Positions 1-8,610 of a stretch of DNA of 64,000 bases are shown here, piece after piece. Each line of letters opens with the position of its first letter. Position 1 is the first letter of the stretch. The DNA lies in the NCBI GenBank assembly GCA_017439185.1, contig JAFRTM010000003.1, positions 1 to 64,000 on the forward strand. Reading direction: 5' to 3'. The notes beneath the pieces are model-generated. The model was not told the origin of the DNA and made no database searches. It saw only the letters and a program-made list of their open reading frames with translations. The stretch comes from Bacteroidales bacterium. Its GTDB lineage: Bacteria > Bacteroidota > Bacteroidia > Bacteroidales > P3. The position numbers and the translations under genes are program-made.

Positions 1-336
1 CACGTCGCCCTGTGCGAGTGCATCGGAGAACAGTTTGCAGTCGTCGCTGCTGATATAGACCTTCTTGTCGCACATGCGGCTACGGGTGGGCAGATAGACG
101 AAGTGCGACATGGCACCGGTGAGGCTCATCGCGGTGAGCACTATTCCCACGGCGGTGGTGATGAGACCTAGGGTGAGGCAGGTGGCACCAAGAGTGTCGC
201 CCATGCCCACAGTGCGCAGCAGCACCATCAGTCCTATGCCGCAGGCCAGCACCAGGATGCTCGGCAGCGGTGAGTTTTTCTTGCGTGTTATTTTGCCGTT
301 CATTTCGGCTTCGATATATTGTTCTATTGTTTTCAT
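1..336 (-). CDS. Two-TM membrane protein, partial (C-terminus outside window)
   Basis: Seen: the minus frame is open from an ATG at 336 to the window edge (112 codons). It begins MKTIEQYIEAEMNGKITRKK, then has two hydrophobic stretches at about residues 24-42 and 50-72, then a soluble part containing SRMCDKKVYISSDD that runs off the edge. The start overlaps the stop of the upstream gene by 4 bases (ATGA), which suggests translational coupling. The post-TM part (a Cys-Lys/Asp step, a run of beta-like residues, then a helix ending ALAQGD) resembles the same region of the upstream neighbour, so the two are probably diverged paralogues. I do not recognise the family. Function unknown. Confidence 0.7.
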   Translation of the reverse strand, partial: MKTIEQYIEAEMNGKITRKKNSPLPSILVLACGIGLMVLLRTVGMGDTLGATCLTLGLITTAVGIVLTAMSLTGAMSHFVYLPTRSRMCDKKVYISSDDCKLFSDALAQGDV

Positions 337-830
337 TTTGATTGTTGTTTGTGGTTAACGAATATGTCGGTAAGTGGGATGTATTTGTGACCCTCGACGC
401 GTATGAGCTGCGAGTAGAATACGCGCTCGTCGCGGTCGCTGTAGCGCACTAGTGCCAGTTCGGGGTTGGCCTGACGTTTCACGGCGTCGAGCGCCGTCTC
501 GTCGCCTCGTTCCAATGCATCCACCAACTGTTTTTCCTGCGAAAAGGAGTAGTAGGTGTAGGTGGGTTCCAGCACAGCGTGAATGTCCTTGCAGTAAGGA
601 CGGCGACTGTCGCCGAAAATCCAGTAGCAGAGGACTGTCACGAGGCCGCAGCCACCCACCACCATGCCACCGAGCAAAGCTGACGACGCACCAGTGGATA
701 TGTTATCGTGAAGAATGTATATCGCACCGCACAAAACGCCGACAGCTGTCAGCGCCCAAGCCGACCAGAGGGGCAACAGCGTGCGGCGTATCTCCGGACG
801 GGAATAGATTTGTTTTCTGATGTATTCCAT
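333..830 (-). CDS. Two-TM membrane protein of unknown function
   Basis: 165 residues. A basic N-terminus (MEYIRKQIYSRPEIRR) is followed by two predicted membrane helices, about residues 22-40 and 52-71, then a soluble C-terminal domain of about 90 residues with a QEKQLVDALERGDE helix. There is no cleavable signal peptide; the first helix probably acts as an anchor. The stop overlaps the start of the next gene by 4 bases, so the pair is co-translated. The upstream side (884-920) carries a terminator for the preceding gene, so this pair probably forms its own transcript. I do not recognise the family. A two-subunit membrane assembly is possible but is inference only. Confidence 0.75.
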   Translation of the reverse strand: MEYIRKQIYSRPEIRRTLLPLWSAWALTAVGVLCGAIYILHDNISTGASSALLGGMVVGGCGLVTVLCYWIFGDSRRPYCKDIHAVLEPTYTYYSFSQEKQLVDALERGDETALDAVKRQANPELALVRYSDRDERVFYSQLIRVEGHKYIPLTDIFVNHKQQSK

Positions 831-883
831 ATCTGTAATCTTTAAAGTTTATAGGAATCTATAGAATGTACAGAAATCTATAG

Positions 884-920
884 AAAAAAAATACAAGGCC
901 GCAACGTCGAAGTTGCAGCC
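884..920 (-). terminator. Rho-independent terminator after the small exported protein gene
   Basis: Read on the minus strand: GGCTGCAAC, loop TTCGAC, GTTGCGGCC, then TTGTATTTTTTTT. The stem lies at 897-920 and the T-run at 884-891. It sits directly downstream of the minus-strand gene that ends at 943. Confidence 0.7.
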
Positions 921-942
921 GAAAATAAGGATATGGAAACAA

Positions 943-1296
943 TCAGAGCCTGAGGCAGCGTATCAGGTATATGTAGCCGCCCTTCATAGGACGACTGCTA
1001 TGGGTGGTGAGTCGCAGGGGCTTATAATGCCGCGCCTGCGCCATTTGAGCAGTGGGAGCGGTGCTGGCCTGGCTGTCGTGGACAACTCGCACCGTTGTGG
1101 GAGGCACAATGGATGTGGAACCCGTTACAGCCAGCACATCGTTCATGCCGATGTCTTGCCACTGCGGAGCATTGTCTGTTCGGCCGATACTCTCGGACGA
1201 GATGCCGGAGGCGTTGCGTTGTACTGCCGAAACGTTCGTTGGCAGTAGCAGGCATAGCGCGGCAATCGTGAAGAGTATAAACCGTCTATAGGACAT
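943..1296 (-). CDS. Small exported protein of unknown function
   Basis: 117 residues. Residues 1-25 form a clear Sec signal peptide: basic MSYRR, a hydrophobic core, then a probable cleavage after NVSA. The mature part is about 90 residues, low in complexity and rich in Ser/Thr/Pro, ending in a short hydrophobic stretch (GGYIYLIRCLRL). No known domain is visible. It is followed by a good terminator, which supports a real transcription unit, but no TAnnTTTG promoter stands out upstream. Overlapping open frames on the plus strand lack any signal sequence and are treated as shadows. Confidence 0.6.
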   Translation of the reverse strand: MSYRRFILFTIAALCLLLPTNVSAVQRNASGISSESIGRTDNAPQWQDIGMNDVLAVTGSTSIVPPTTVRVVHDSQASTAPTAQMAQARHYKPLRLTTHSSRPMKGGYIYLIRCLRL

Positions 1297-1412
1297 ATTG
1301 CGAAATCATGATCGTATATAAAACGAGAAGAGACTCCTTATATTGTGTTATTTGCCGTTTAATTTTGATGCCACAATATTAATATAGATTAACAAGAATG
1401 TCGGGAGTCTTG

Positions 1413-2096
1413 TTACCGTATGTTGGTCCAGTCTATCGGTTTCTGTCCTTGCTGCTGCAGTAGGGCGTTTGCCTTGGAGAAGTGGCGGCAACCGAAGAAA
1501 CCCCTGTAGGCCGACAACGGCGAAGGGTGAGGCGCTGTGAGTATGTGGTGCTTGGTCTTGTCTATGAGTGCCGACTTGGCTATGGCAAAGGAGCCCCAGA
1601 GGAGGAACACTATGCCTGAACGCCGGGTGGATAGCGCCTGTATGGCGGCGTCGGTGAACTGCTCCCATCCGTGCTTCTGGTGCGAGCCGGCCTGATGGGC
1701 CCTTACGGTGAGGGTGGCGTTGAGCAACAGTACTCCCTGCTCGGCCCAGCCGGTGAGGTCGCCGTGGAGGGTGTCAATATTGCATCCGAGGTCGCTGTTG
1801 ATCTCTTTTATTATGTTGACCAGCGAAGGGGGGACGGCTATGCCTTGCTTCACCGAGAAGCAGAGGCCGTGGGCCTGTCCGGGCTCGTGGTAGGGGTCTT
1901 GTCCTATGATGACCACTTTCACCTTGTCGAAAGGCGTGGTGTTGAAGGCGTTGAATATCTCGCTGCCGGGAGGATAGCAGGTATGTTGCTGTCGCTCGCT
2001 GACGAGGAAGTCTTTGAGCTCGGCGAAATAGGGTGCTTCGAACTGGGGTCGCAGTACTTCGAGCCAGGTGGGTTCTATGCGGGGATTTACAGCCAT
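1413..2096 (-). CDS. ung: Uracil-DNA glycosylase (family 1 UDG)
   Basis: 227 residues, normal for the family. It removes uracil from DNA in base-excision repair. Seen: the water-activating loop GQDPYH at 65-70, followed by PGQAHGLCFSV, and the DNA-intercalation loop HPSPLSAYRGFFGC from His190. These are the two signature motifs of family-1 UDG. The start chosen is ATG at 2096 (MAVNPRIEPTWLEVL), which overlaps the end of the MBL gene by 10 bases. The frame stays open upstream to 2690, but that part only mirrors the MBL gene in another frame. Third gene of the lysS-MBL-ung unit. Confidence 0.96.
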   Translation of the reverse strand: MAVNPRIEPTWLEVLRPQFEAPYFAELKDFLVSERQQHTCYPPGSEIFNAFNTTPFDKVKVVIIGQDPYHEPGQAHGLCFSVKQGIAVPPSLVNIIKEINSDLGCNIDTLHGDLTGWAEQGVLLLNATLTVRAHQAGSHQKHGWEQFTDAAIQALSTRRSGIVFLLWGSFAIAKSALIDKTKHHILTAPHPSPLSAYRGFFGCRHFSKANALLQQQGQKPIDWTNIR

Positions 2097-2743
2097 TGGT
2101 CGCCTCCGAGGAATGGGTTGAATTTCCGTTCGTCTCCTACAGTGGACACCTCGCCGTGTCCGGGCAGTACGGTGTAGTCGTCGTCGAGGGTGAGGATCTC
2201 GGAACGTATGCGCTGCATCAGCAGGTCGTAGTTGCCGCCGGGGAGGTCTGTGCGTCCTATGCTGAAGCGGAAGAGTGCGTCGCCGGTGAACACCATGTTT
2301 GACGCTTTCACCACGAAGCAGAGGCTTCCGGGGCAGTGGCCTGGGACATAGCGGCATTCTATATCTTCGTTGCCCAGCTTGAGGTGCTGGTATTCTTTCA
2401 GGAACGTCAGCGGTATGGAGTCGAAGCCGTCGTCGCGGAAGCCCATCATCGGGGCCATGTCGCGTGCGGCGGCTATCAGTGGCTGTCCCTCCTCGTGGAG
2501 CGAGAGGGGAAGTCCGTAGGTGTCGGTTGCCTGCCGTGCTCCGCAGAGGTGGTCCACATGGGCATGGGTGAGCAGGAGGTATTTCACCGCCAGACTGTTG
2601 TCCTTGACGTAGGTGAGCAGCCTGTCGGCTTCCCAGGAGTCTTCGGCGGTGGGGTCTATGATGGCGCACTCGCGGCTCTCGGGCTCCCACAGCACGTAGC
2701 AGTTGGTGCCGTAGTGGTTGAAGGCGAATTGCTTGACGTGCAT
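2087..2743 (-). CDS. MBL-fold metallo-hydrolase (glyoxalase II-like)
   Basis: 218 residues from the ATG at 2743, which follows the lysS stop codon almost directly; an in-frame ATG at 2767 inside lysS would add eight residues. The metal-binding motif THAHVDH is present, with further ligands in PGHCPGS, FTGDALF and PGHGE. This pattern fits small hydroxyacylglutathione-hydrolase-like or persulfide-dioxygenase-like proteins. The substrate cannot be told from sequence: Bacteroidales often lack glutathione, so a classic glyoxalase II role is uncertain. It sits between lysS and ung with overlapping ends, so it is certainly co-transcribed. Confidence 0.9.
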   Translation of the reverse strand: MHVKQFAFNHYGTNCYVLWEPESRECAIIDPTAEDSWEADRLLTYVKDNSLAVKYLLLTHAHVDHLCGARQATDTYGLPLSLHEEGQPLIAAARDMAPMMGFRDDGFDSIPLTFLKEYQHLKLGNEDIECRYVPGHCPGSLCFVVKASNMVFTGDALFRFSIGRTDLPGGNYDLLMQRIRSEILTLDDDYTVLPGHGEVSTVGDERKFNPFLGGDQWL

Positions 2744-2745
2744 GG

Positions 2746-4470
2746 CTACTGGGCTGCGTTGATCCATTTCTCCAGCTCCTCTTTCTGGAGTGCCGGGACT
2801 TCGAGTTTCAGCTTCTTGCGGAGTCCTCCGAGGTCGTTGAACAGCTTGTTGACGTTAGCCTCTTTCAGCTGTGCTATGGTGTTGATTCCCGCCTTGCGGA
2901 GGGCCGGCACCCATTCGGCAGCCATGCCCAGCGCCACAAACTCTTCGTCGCTGGTCACCACGGCTTTCTTCTCGGGCTTCATCTGCGGGAACAGCAGCAC
3001 GTCCTGTATGCTCTGCTCGCCGGTCATCATCATTACCAGACGGTCTATGCCGATGCCCATGCCAGAGGTCGGCGGCATGCCGAACTCGAGGGCTCTCACG
3101 AAGTCCATGTCGATGAACATGGCCTCGTCGTCACCTTTCTCGCTGAGGCGCAACTGCTCCTGGAAACGGCCCAGCTGGTCAATCGGGTCGTTGAGTTCGC
3201 TGTATGCGTTGGCCAGCTCTTTACCATTCACGAACAGCTCGAAGCGCTCGGTCAGTTCGGGATTGTCGCGGTGGCGCTTGCAGAGGGGGCTCATCTCTAT
3301 CGGGTAGTCGGTGACGAAGGTGGGCTGAATCAGCTTGTGTTCGCATTTCTCGCCGAATATGGCGTCTATCAGCTTGCCCTTGCCCATGGTGGCGTCGGTC
3401 TCCACTCCCAGCTGCTTGCAGGCCTCGCGCAGCTGCTCCTCGTCCATGCCGCTCACATCCACTCCTGTCTCTTCTTTTATCAGCTCTATCATAGGAGCCC
3501 TGCGGAAAGGTGCTTTGAAGTCTATCTCGTTGCCCCATACGTTGACTTTGGTGGTGCCGTGGAGTTCCATGGCTATGCGGTTGAGCATCTGCTCCACGAA
3601 GGTCATCATCCAGTTGTAGTCTTTGTAGGCCACATATATCTCCATGCAGGTGAATTCGGGGTTGTGTGTGCGGTCCATGCCCTCGTTGCGGAAGTTGCGC
3701 GAGAACTCATAGACTCCGCTGTAGCCGCCCACGATGAGCCTCTTCAGGTAGAGCTCGTTGGCGATACGCAGGTAGAGGTCTATGTCCAGTGCGTTGTGGT
3801 GGGTGATGAACGGACGTGCCGCCGCTCCTCCCGGTATGGACTGCAGCACCGGCGTGTCCACCTCCAGGTATCCCTGCTCGTTGAAGTAGTTGCGCATGAT
3901 ATTCACTATCTTCGCCCTTTTTACGAAGGTCTCCCTTACCTGCGGGTTCACTATCAGGTCCACATATCTCATGCGGTAACGCTGCTCGGGGTCGGTGAAG
4001 GCGTCGTAAACCACTCCGTCCTTCTCCTTCACTATAGGCAGCGGCCTCAGGCTCTTGCTCAGCACTTTGAGGCTTTTCACATGTATCGAGGTCTCGCCCA
4101 TCTGGGTGATGAACACATAGCCCGTGACTCCGATGATGTCGCCGATGTCGAGGAGACGCTTGAACACCGTGTTGTACATCGTCTTGTCTTCGTCGGGGCA
4201 TATCTCGTCGCGTTTGATGTAGAGCTGTATCCTGCCGCTCTCGTCCTGCAGCTCCACGAACGAGGCTGCTCCCATGATCCTGCGGCTCATGATACGTCCT
4301 GCAATGCTCACGTTCTGGTAGTCGCTGCTGCCCTCTTTGAAATTATCCAGGATTTCCTTGCTTTTCACGTTGACCTCGTAAAGGGCTGCGGGGTAGGGGT
4401 TGATACCCAGTTTTCTCAGCTCTTCGAGCGAATTACGCCTCATCTGTTCCTGTTCTGTCAATTGTGCCAT
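2746..4470 (-). CDS. lysS: Lysyl-tRNA synthetase, class II
   Basis: 574 residues. Charges tRNA-Lys. Domains: N-terminal OB-fold anticodon-binding domain (about 50-160), then the class II catalytic core with motif 2 ([15 protein letters not shown], from about 260) and motif 3 ([11 protein letters not shown]). The last 75 or so residues after motif 3 (from [12 protein letters not shown]) form an extra helical domain with an [23 protein letters not shown] stretch that looks like a helix-hairpin-helix. This tail is usual for Bacteroidetes LysRS but absent from the E. coli enzyme. First gene of the lysS-MBL-ung unit, read from a promoter at about 4545. Confidence 0.97.
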   Translation of the reverse strand: MAQLTEQEQMRRNSLEELRKLGINPYPAALYEVNVKSKEILDNFKEGSSDYQNVSIAGRIMSRRIMGAASFVELQDESGRIQLYIKRDEICPDEDKTMYNTVFKRLLDIGDIIGVTGYVFITQMGETSIHVKSLKVLSKSLRPLPIVKEKDGVVYDAFTDPEQRYRMRYVDLIVNPQVRETFVKRAKIVNIMRNYFNEQGYLEVDTPVLQSIPGGAAARPFITHHNALDIDLYLRIANELYLKRLIVGGYSGVYEFSRNFRNEGMDRTHNPEFTCMEIYVAYKDYNWMMTFVEQMLNRIAMELHGTTKVNVWGNEIDFKAPFRRAPMIELIKEETGVDVSGMDEEQLREACKQLGVETDATMGKGKLIDAIFGEKCEHKLIQPTFVTDYPIEMSPLCKRHRDNPELTERFELFVNGKELANAYSELNDPIDQLGRFQEQLRLSEKGDDEAMFIDMDFVRALEFGMPPTSGMGIGIDRLVMMMTGEQSIQDVLLFPQMKPEKKAVVTSDEEFVALGMAAEWVPALRKAGINTIAQLKEANVNKLFNDLGGLRKKLKLEVPALQKEELEKWINAAQ

Positions 4471-4540
4471 GGTATGCTATTATTTAATTTTCAGATAATT
4501 ATATAAGAAAAAATATCTTCCAGTGGGAGGATTTGAAACT

Positions 4541-4575
4541 GCAAAGATACAAAAAAACTATATATTTAAGGATAA
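4541..4575 (-). promoter_or_regulatory. Promoter of lysS
   Basis: On the minus strand TATCTTTGC occupies 4549-4541 and matches the Bacteroidetes -7 box TAnnTTTG. The upstream -33 element is weak. It predicts a transcription start near 4536 and a leader of about 65 bases before lysS. Confidence 0.65.
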
Positions 4576-4614
4576 TATTATAAAAAAATATGCCAATGTC
4601 ATAGAGTGTCAAGA

Positions 4615-4660
4615 TGGCTTTTTTATGTTAAAATTTCGCTCCTGGGGCAATAAAAATTGT
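4615..4660 (+). promoter_or_regulatory. Shared upstream box (copy 1): TTTCGCTCCTGGGGCAAT
   Basis: The box begins at 4634, 67 bases before the lipoprotein start codon. The surrounding bases (T-run, ATGTTAAA, box, AATAAA) match copy 2 at 5712 nearly base for base over about 40 positions. A degenerate third copy lies at 55329. The near-constant distance to the start codons points to a promoter or operator. Confidence 0.55.
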
Positions 4661-4700
4661 GAATGTGCGTTAGTCATACATAAACTTAAAACACCTTACT

Positions 4701-5579
4701 ATGAAAAAGAAATTGTATTTTATTGCGGCTCTACTGAGCCTGGCATTTTTGTCGTGCGAGAAACCTACGGAAACCACCGAATTGAGCACGTTTGACCAAT
4801 TTGGAAGCACCCGGTCGCTGTTTTCGGTCGGCGATGGGGCTCGGATACGTTTTTCGAGAGGAAACCTGCAGTATCAGGCCAGTACCGGCATTTGGCGCTT
4901 TGCAGAGAACCAATATGACTACATTGGAGAGGAAAACCGAAATATAGCCCAGGGTTACGATGGATGGATTGACCTCTTCGGATGGGGAACCAGCGGCTGG
5001 TACAGTGGAGCCGGAAGTTACCTGCCTTATGATACGAGCACATATTATTATGAGTATAACTTAGGTCCACATACAGGTTTGTCGGGAGACTATGCCCAGG
5101 CCGACTGGGGCGTGTATAACGCCATAAGCAACGGAGGCAACGAGGCCGGTATGTGGCGTACTCTTACGGCCGACGAGTGGAGCTATTTGATGGGCGATTC
5201 GGGAGTGAGGGCAGGCAAGTGGGCAAGAGCCATCATAGGCGGCAGATATAAAGGTGTTGTCATCTTGCCCGACGAGTGGACAACACCCGAGGGCCTGACT
5301 TTTGCGGTGAGAGAAGGAGCGGGCTATGCCGAGAATGAGTATAGCGAGGAGGAATGGGCCTTGATGGAGAAAGCTGGAGCGGTATTCCTGCCGGCTGCCG
5401 GTAGCCGCAGGGGGATAGAGGTAAGCGAAGTTCAAGAGTGGGGAAACTATCATTCGGTGACGTCAGGCAGCGAGAGCCAAGCTATGGGAATGGGCTTCTG
5501 TGACACCATGGCACTTGTGGGATACGGATATAAATATAAGGGCTACTCGGTGCGTCTGGTCCGCGACTATAGGAGATAG
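4701..5579 (+). CDS. FISUMP-type surface lipoprotein
   Basis: 292 residues. A lipoprotein signal (MKKKLYFIAALLSLAFLSC) puts the lipidated Cys at 19, so it is an envelope protein, probably on the outer membrane. The body carries the pattern of Bacteroidetes FISUMP/DUF1566-like proteins: FSVGDGARIRFSRGNLQYQ, then WRFAENQYDYIG, WGTSGW, MWRTLTADEW, GAVFLPAAGSR and a final VRLVRDY. The protein at 25216-26088 has the same order of motifs and similar length, so the two are paralogues. Function is not established for the family; secreted adhesin or ligand-binding roles are only guesses. Confidence 0.85.
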   Translation: MKKKLYFIAALLSLAFLSCEKPTETTELSTFDQFGSTRSLFSVGDGARIRFSRGNLQYQASTGIWRFAENQYDYIGEENRNIAQGYDGWIDLFGWGTSGWYSGAGSYLPYDTSTYYYEYNLGPHTGLSGDYAQADWGVYNAISNGGNEAGMWRTLTADEWSYLMGDSGVRAGKWARAIIGGRYKGVVILPDEWTTPEGLTFAVREGAGYAENEYSEEEWALMEKAGAVFLPAAGSRRGIEVSEVQEWGNYHSVTSGSESQAMGMGFCDTMALVGYGYKYKGYSVRLVRDYRR

Positions 5580-5689
5580 CTGTCTTCTGTATCGGTAGGT
5601 CGTATCTTTCCCGGGGAGGGGAAGGGTTTGACTGTCGTATGTAGGTGCTCCCAAATACGAACCAACCATTAAGGGGAGTTAAAGGGGAG

Positions 5690-5740
5690 TCGTAACTTTT
5701 TTTATGTTAAATTTCGCTCCTGGGGCAATAAATTTTATAT
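5690..5740 (+). promoter_or_regulatory. Shared upstream box (copy 2): TTTCGCTCCTGGGGCAAT
   Basis: The box begins at 5712, 69 bases before the start of the receptor gene. The T-run and ATGTTAAA before it and the AATAAA after it are the same as in copy 1 at 4634. Confidence 0.55.
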
Positions 5741-5780
5741 ACTGCCGTTATTATCTTATTTAATATATAGTATCATTGAT

Positions 5781-8453
5781 ATGAGGAGATTTTTGCAAGT
5801 AGCTATACTGCTTTTGTCGTTGGTAACGGTTTATGACATGGTTGCCCAGCCGGGCGGCGGATTCCCTGGCGGAAGACCTCCCGGAGGCGGATTTCCCGGC
5901 GGTCGTCCCCCCGGAGGACGTCCAGGACAGAACGGTCCCAATATGAGGCCTGACGATGCGAAGGCTCAGAACGTGCGCCAGAAGAAAGTGCGCGAGGGCA
6001 GCACCTTCAAGGTGGTCGGCTCGCTCCGCGACAACGACACCAAGGAATTTCTCGCCTATGCCAACGTGGCTGTCCTCGACTCGGCCGACAGCTCTATGGT
6101 GAAGGGTGGACTGACCAACCTCGACGGCTACTTCGAGATCACGGGTGTGCCGGCAGGCTCTTACCTCTTGCGTGTCTCCTACGTGGGCTATAAGACCCTC
6201 TACCAGCCGTTCAAGGTGGAGAACAATACTGCGCTGGGGACTATCTTCGTACATCAGGGCACCACTCTCATGAAGGAGGTGACCATCTCGGCGGAGCGGC
6301 CGCTGTACTCGATGGAGGGTGAGAAGATGATATACAACGTCAGTGAAGACCCGTCGATACAGACCGGAACGACGACCGACGCCCTTCAGAATGCGCCGGG
6401 CGTGGAGGTGGACATCGAAGGCAACATAACGCTGAGGGGAGTGAGCAGTGTGGAGATATGGATCAACGACAAGCCGTCGAAGCTGACGGCCGAGAATCTG
6501 AAGACCTACCTCGAGACGTTGCCGGCGAACGCGCTGGACCGCATAGAGGCCATCACCAATCCAAGTGCCAAATACGCAACTGAGGCTGAGGCTGTGATCA
6601 ACATAGTGACTTCGGCTCATATCAAGAAGAACCACTTCATAAGCTTCGGCGTGTTCGGTTCGCCGCAGCCGTTCGTGAGCCCGTGGATGAGCTACATGTG
6701 GGCCAACGAGAAACTGTCGGTGAACATCTACGCTTCGGGGCGCTTCAACCAGAACAAGGGGATGAACTACGGCAGCTCTGTGATGCGTCGCGACGCGGCC
6801 GGCGGTGGCTACGACACCATCAAGACCGACACGTCGTACAGCGAGTCCAAGTCGCTCGGAGCCGGCGGCAACGTCTTTATGAATATCTCCTACACCATAG
6901 ACTCCACCTCCGACATCGACTTCTTCGGGAGTGTGAACTACAACTACAACAACTCTCTCTCTCAGATGTTCGACAGTTGTGGCTTAGACCCGTTGTTGGT
7001 GGGCGGCTACCTCTACGGCGACACCAATAAAAGCTGGGGCCACTCTTGGTTTGGCTTCATGGGAGCCAACTACACCAAGAAGTTCGACCGCATGGGGCAC
7101 AACCTGCGCATCGGCTTCGACGGCCATTTCAACACGGGTTACTCTTTCAACGACATCCTGCGTGAGTACGATACGACCTATTATATCGCCTCGCCGTTCC
7201 CCCTGGAGGGCTACCACAAGTACTACAAGACCAACCGCGGTAGTGGCTCTGCAAGCATAGAGGCTCGTTACAACCGCCCCTACAGCAAAGACGGCGAGAT
7301 GAGCTACGGACTGGAATTCAGCCACGAGAACGAGCATAACACCTACTACCGAAGTTTCATAGACGGCGACACCACACGCGACGGCTTGAGAAGCTACGAC
7401 TACGTGGGACGCGAGGACCAGCTGGACGCCGACGTCAATTGGACTCACCGCTGGGGCGGATTTACCCTCGAGCTGGGACTGGGCGGAACGTACCGCAACC
7501 TCCACTTCAACTACACACACGACAGCATCTGGAACTGCGACGACACCACATACAACCAGTTTACCGTGACGCCGTCCATCCACATGACCTACCGCACCGA
7601 GAGCATGCACAACTTCAAGATCAACTATACGCTCCGCATGCGCAATCCGCAGGAGTACCAGCTCACCACCTTCAAGACTTATACCGAGGACTCCTACTCG
7701 ATGGGTAACCGCGACCTCACACCCTCGCTCACCCATAACGCCGAGATTGGCTGGACCAAGTTCTTCGAGCGTTTCGGCTCGGTGGGATTGGAGGGCTACG
7801 GACGCCTGTCGCAGAACGAGATCGACAACCTCACCGACAACACGGGTCTCGAGGACGAATACTTCAAACGGGTGGTCAACTACTCGATACCTTACAATAT
7901 GGGCATGTCCTACCGCTACGGTCTCTCCGCCAACGTCACCTACCGCCCGACGGGCTTCCTGAACGTGAGGTTCTACGCCAACGTCTATGACTACGGCTAC
8001 CGCATGCAGTATGTGACCCGTGGCACCGAGATCAAGGACCACAAGTTCTCCTACAGCTTCCGCATCAACGCCTGGTACAAGTTCCTCGACAACTACCAGA
8101 TCCACGCCTCCGCCAACTACAACAGCCCGACCATAGGACTCTACAGCGTGCGCAAGGCCCGCTACAATATCAACCTCGGTTTCCGTGCCGACTTCTTCAA
8201 GCGCAAGATGTCAGTCTTCGTCAACGTCAACGACATCTTCAACTGGGGAGCCCGCTACGGCTCGGGTTCGGAAAATACCAACCCCTACTATCTCAGCAAC
8301 TCGACCTCCAAGAGCTACTACTTTGGCAAGCCTACCAAGCCCATCTCCACCTCCATCAGCGCCGGTATCACCTTCCGCTTCGGAAAGATGGAGCTCGAGC
8401 GTAACGCCAAGGAGGGCAGCGACGAGAGCGGCTCCAACGTGATGAGCGAATAA
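5781..8453 (+). CDS. TonB-dependent receptor-like outer membrane beta-barrel protein
   Basis: 890 residues. A signal peptide (to about residue 23, ...VTVYDMVAQ) is followed by an unusual Gly/Pro/Phe-rich linker at 24-50 (three GGFPGG/GRPPGG units). Next comes a carboxypeptidase-regulatory-like beta-sandwich (about 70-160: FKVVGSLRDNDTKEFL, GYFEITGVPAGSYLLRVSYVGYKT), a plug domain (GVEVDIEGNITLRGVSSVEIWIN, ETLPANALDRIEAITNPSAKY), and a barrel ending FRFGKMELER. This is the architecture of the outer membrane beta-barrel family (OMP_b-brl_3), related to TonB-dependent receptors. Substrate unknown. It has no SusD partner next to it, so a glycan-uptake role is not supported. Confidence 0.9.
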   Translation: MRRFLQVAILLLSLVTVYDMVAQPGGGFPGGRPPGGGFPGGRPPGGRPGQNGPNMRPDDAKAQNVRQKKVREGSTFKVVGSLRDNDTKEFLAYANVAVLDSADSSMVKGGLTNLDGYFEITGVPAGSYLLRVSYVGYKTLYQPFKVENNTALGTIFVHQGTTLMKEVTISAERPLYSMEGEKMIYNVSEDPSIQTGTTTDALQNAPGVEVDIEGNITLRGVSSVEIWINDKPSKLTAENLKTYLETLPANALDRIEAITNPSAKYATEAEAVINIVTSAHIKKNHFISFGVFGSPQPFVSPWMSYMWANEKLSVNIYASGRFNQNKGMNYGSSVMRRDAAGGGYDTIKTDTSYSESKSLGAGGNVFMNISYTIDSTSDIDFFGSVNYNYNNSLSQMFDSCGLDPLLVGGYLYGDTNKSWGHSWFGFMGANYTKKFDRMGHNLRIGFDGHFNTGYSFNDILREYDTTYYIASPFPLEGYHKYYKTNRGSGSASIEARYNRPYSKDGEMSYGLEFSHENEHNTYYRSFIDGDTTRDGLRSYDYVGREDQLDADVNWTHRWGGFTLELGLGGTYRNLHFNYTHDSIWNCDDTTYNQFTVTPSIHMTYRTESMHNFKINYTLRMRNPQEYQLTTFKTYTEDSYSMGNRDLTPSLTHNAEIGWTKFFERFGSVGLEGYGRLSQNEIDNLTDNTGLEDEYFKRVVNYSIPYNMGMSYRYGLSANVTYRPTGFLNVRFYANVYDYGYRMQYVTRGTEIKDHKFSYSFRINAWYKFLDNYQIHASANYNSPTIGLYSVRKARYNINLGFRADFFKRKMSVFVNVNDIFNWGARYGSGSENTNPYYLSNSTSKSYYFGKPTKPISTSISAGITFRFGKMELERNAKEGSDESGSNVMSE

Positions 8454-8456
8454 ACA

Positions 8457-8607
8457 CTTCACATATCCACATTAAACATATCCACATATCCACATTAAAC
8501 ATATCCACATATCCACATTTCACATATCCACAACAAACATATCAACAACAAACATATCAACAACAAACATATCAACATTAAACATATCCACCTATCAACA
8601 ATAAAAC
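8457..8607 (+). repeat. Tandem 15-base repeats between receptor gene and fabD
   Basis: The spacer is filled by about ten degenerate copies of a 15-base unit, CATATCCACATTAAA, varying to CATATCAACAACAAA. It ends 3 bases before the fabD start. The plus strand is almost free of G. No open frame, terminator or promoter box is visible in it. Confidence 0.85.
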
Positions 8608-8610
8608 TCA

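Noticed and set aside
2097-2690. N-terminal extension of Ung to give a 425-residue fusion
   Set aside because: The extra part only mirrors the MBL hydrolase gene in another frame and consists of Arg/His/Pro-rich sequence; the Ung domain starts normally at 2096.
4523-4795. 90-codon plus-strand frame upstream of the first FISUMP gene
   Set aside because: It overlaps the lysS promoter, the shared box and the lipoprotein start in another frame. The lipoprotein frame has a perfect lipobox.
8457-8607. CRISPR array
   Set aside because: The repeats are 15 bases, directly adjacent, degenerate and without unique spacers. No cas gene is near.
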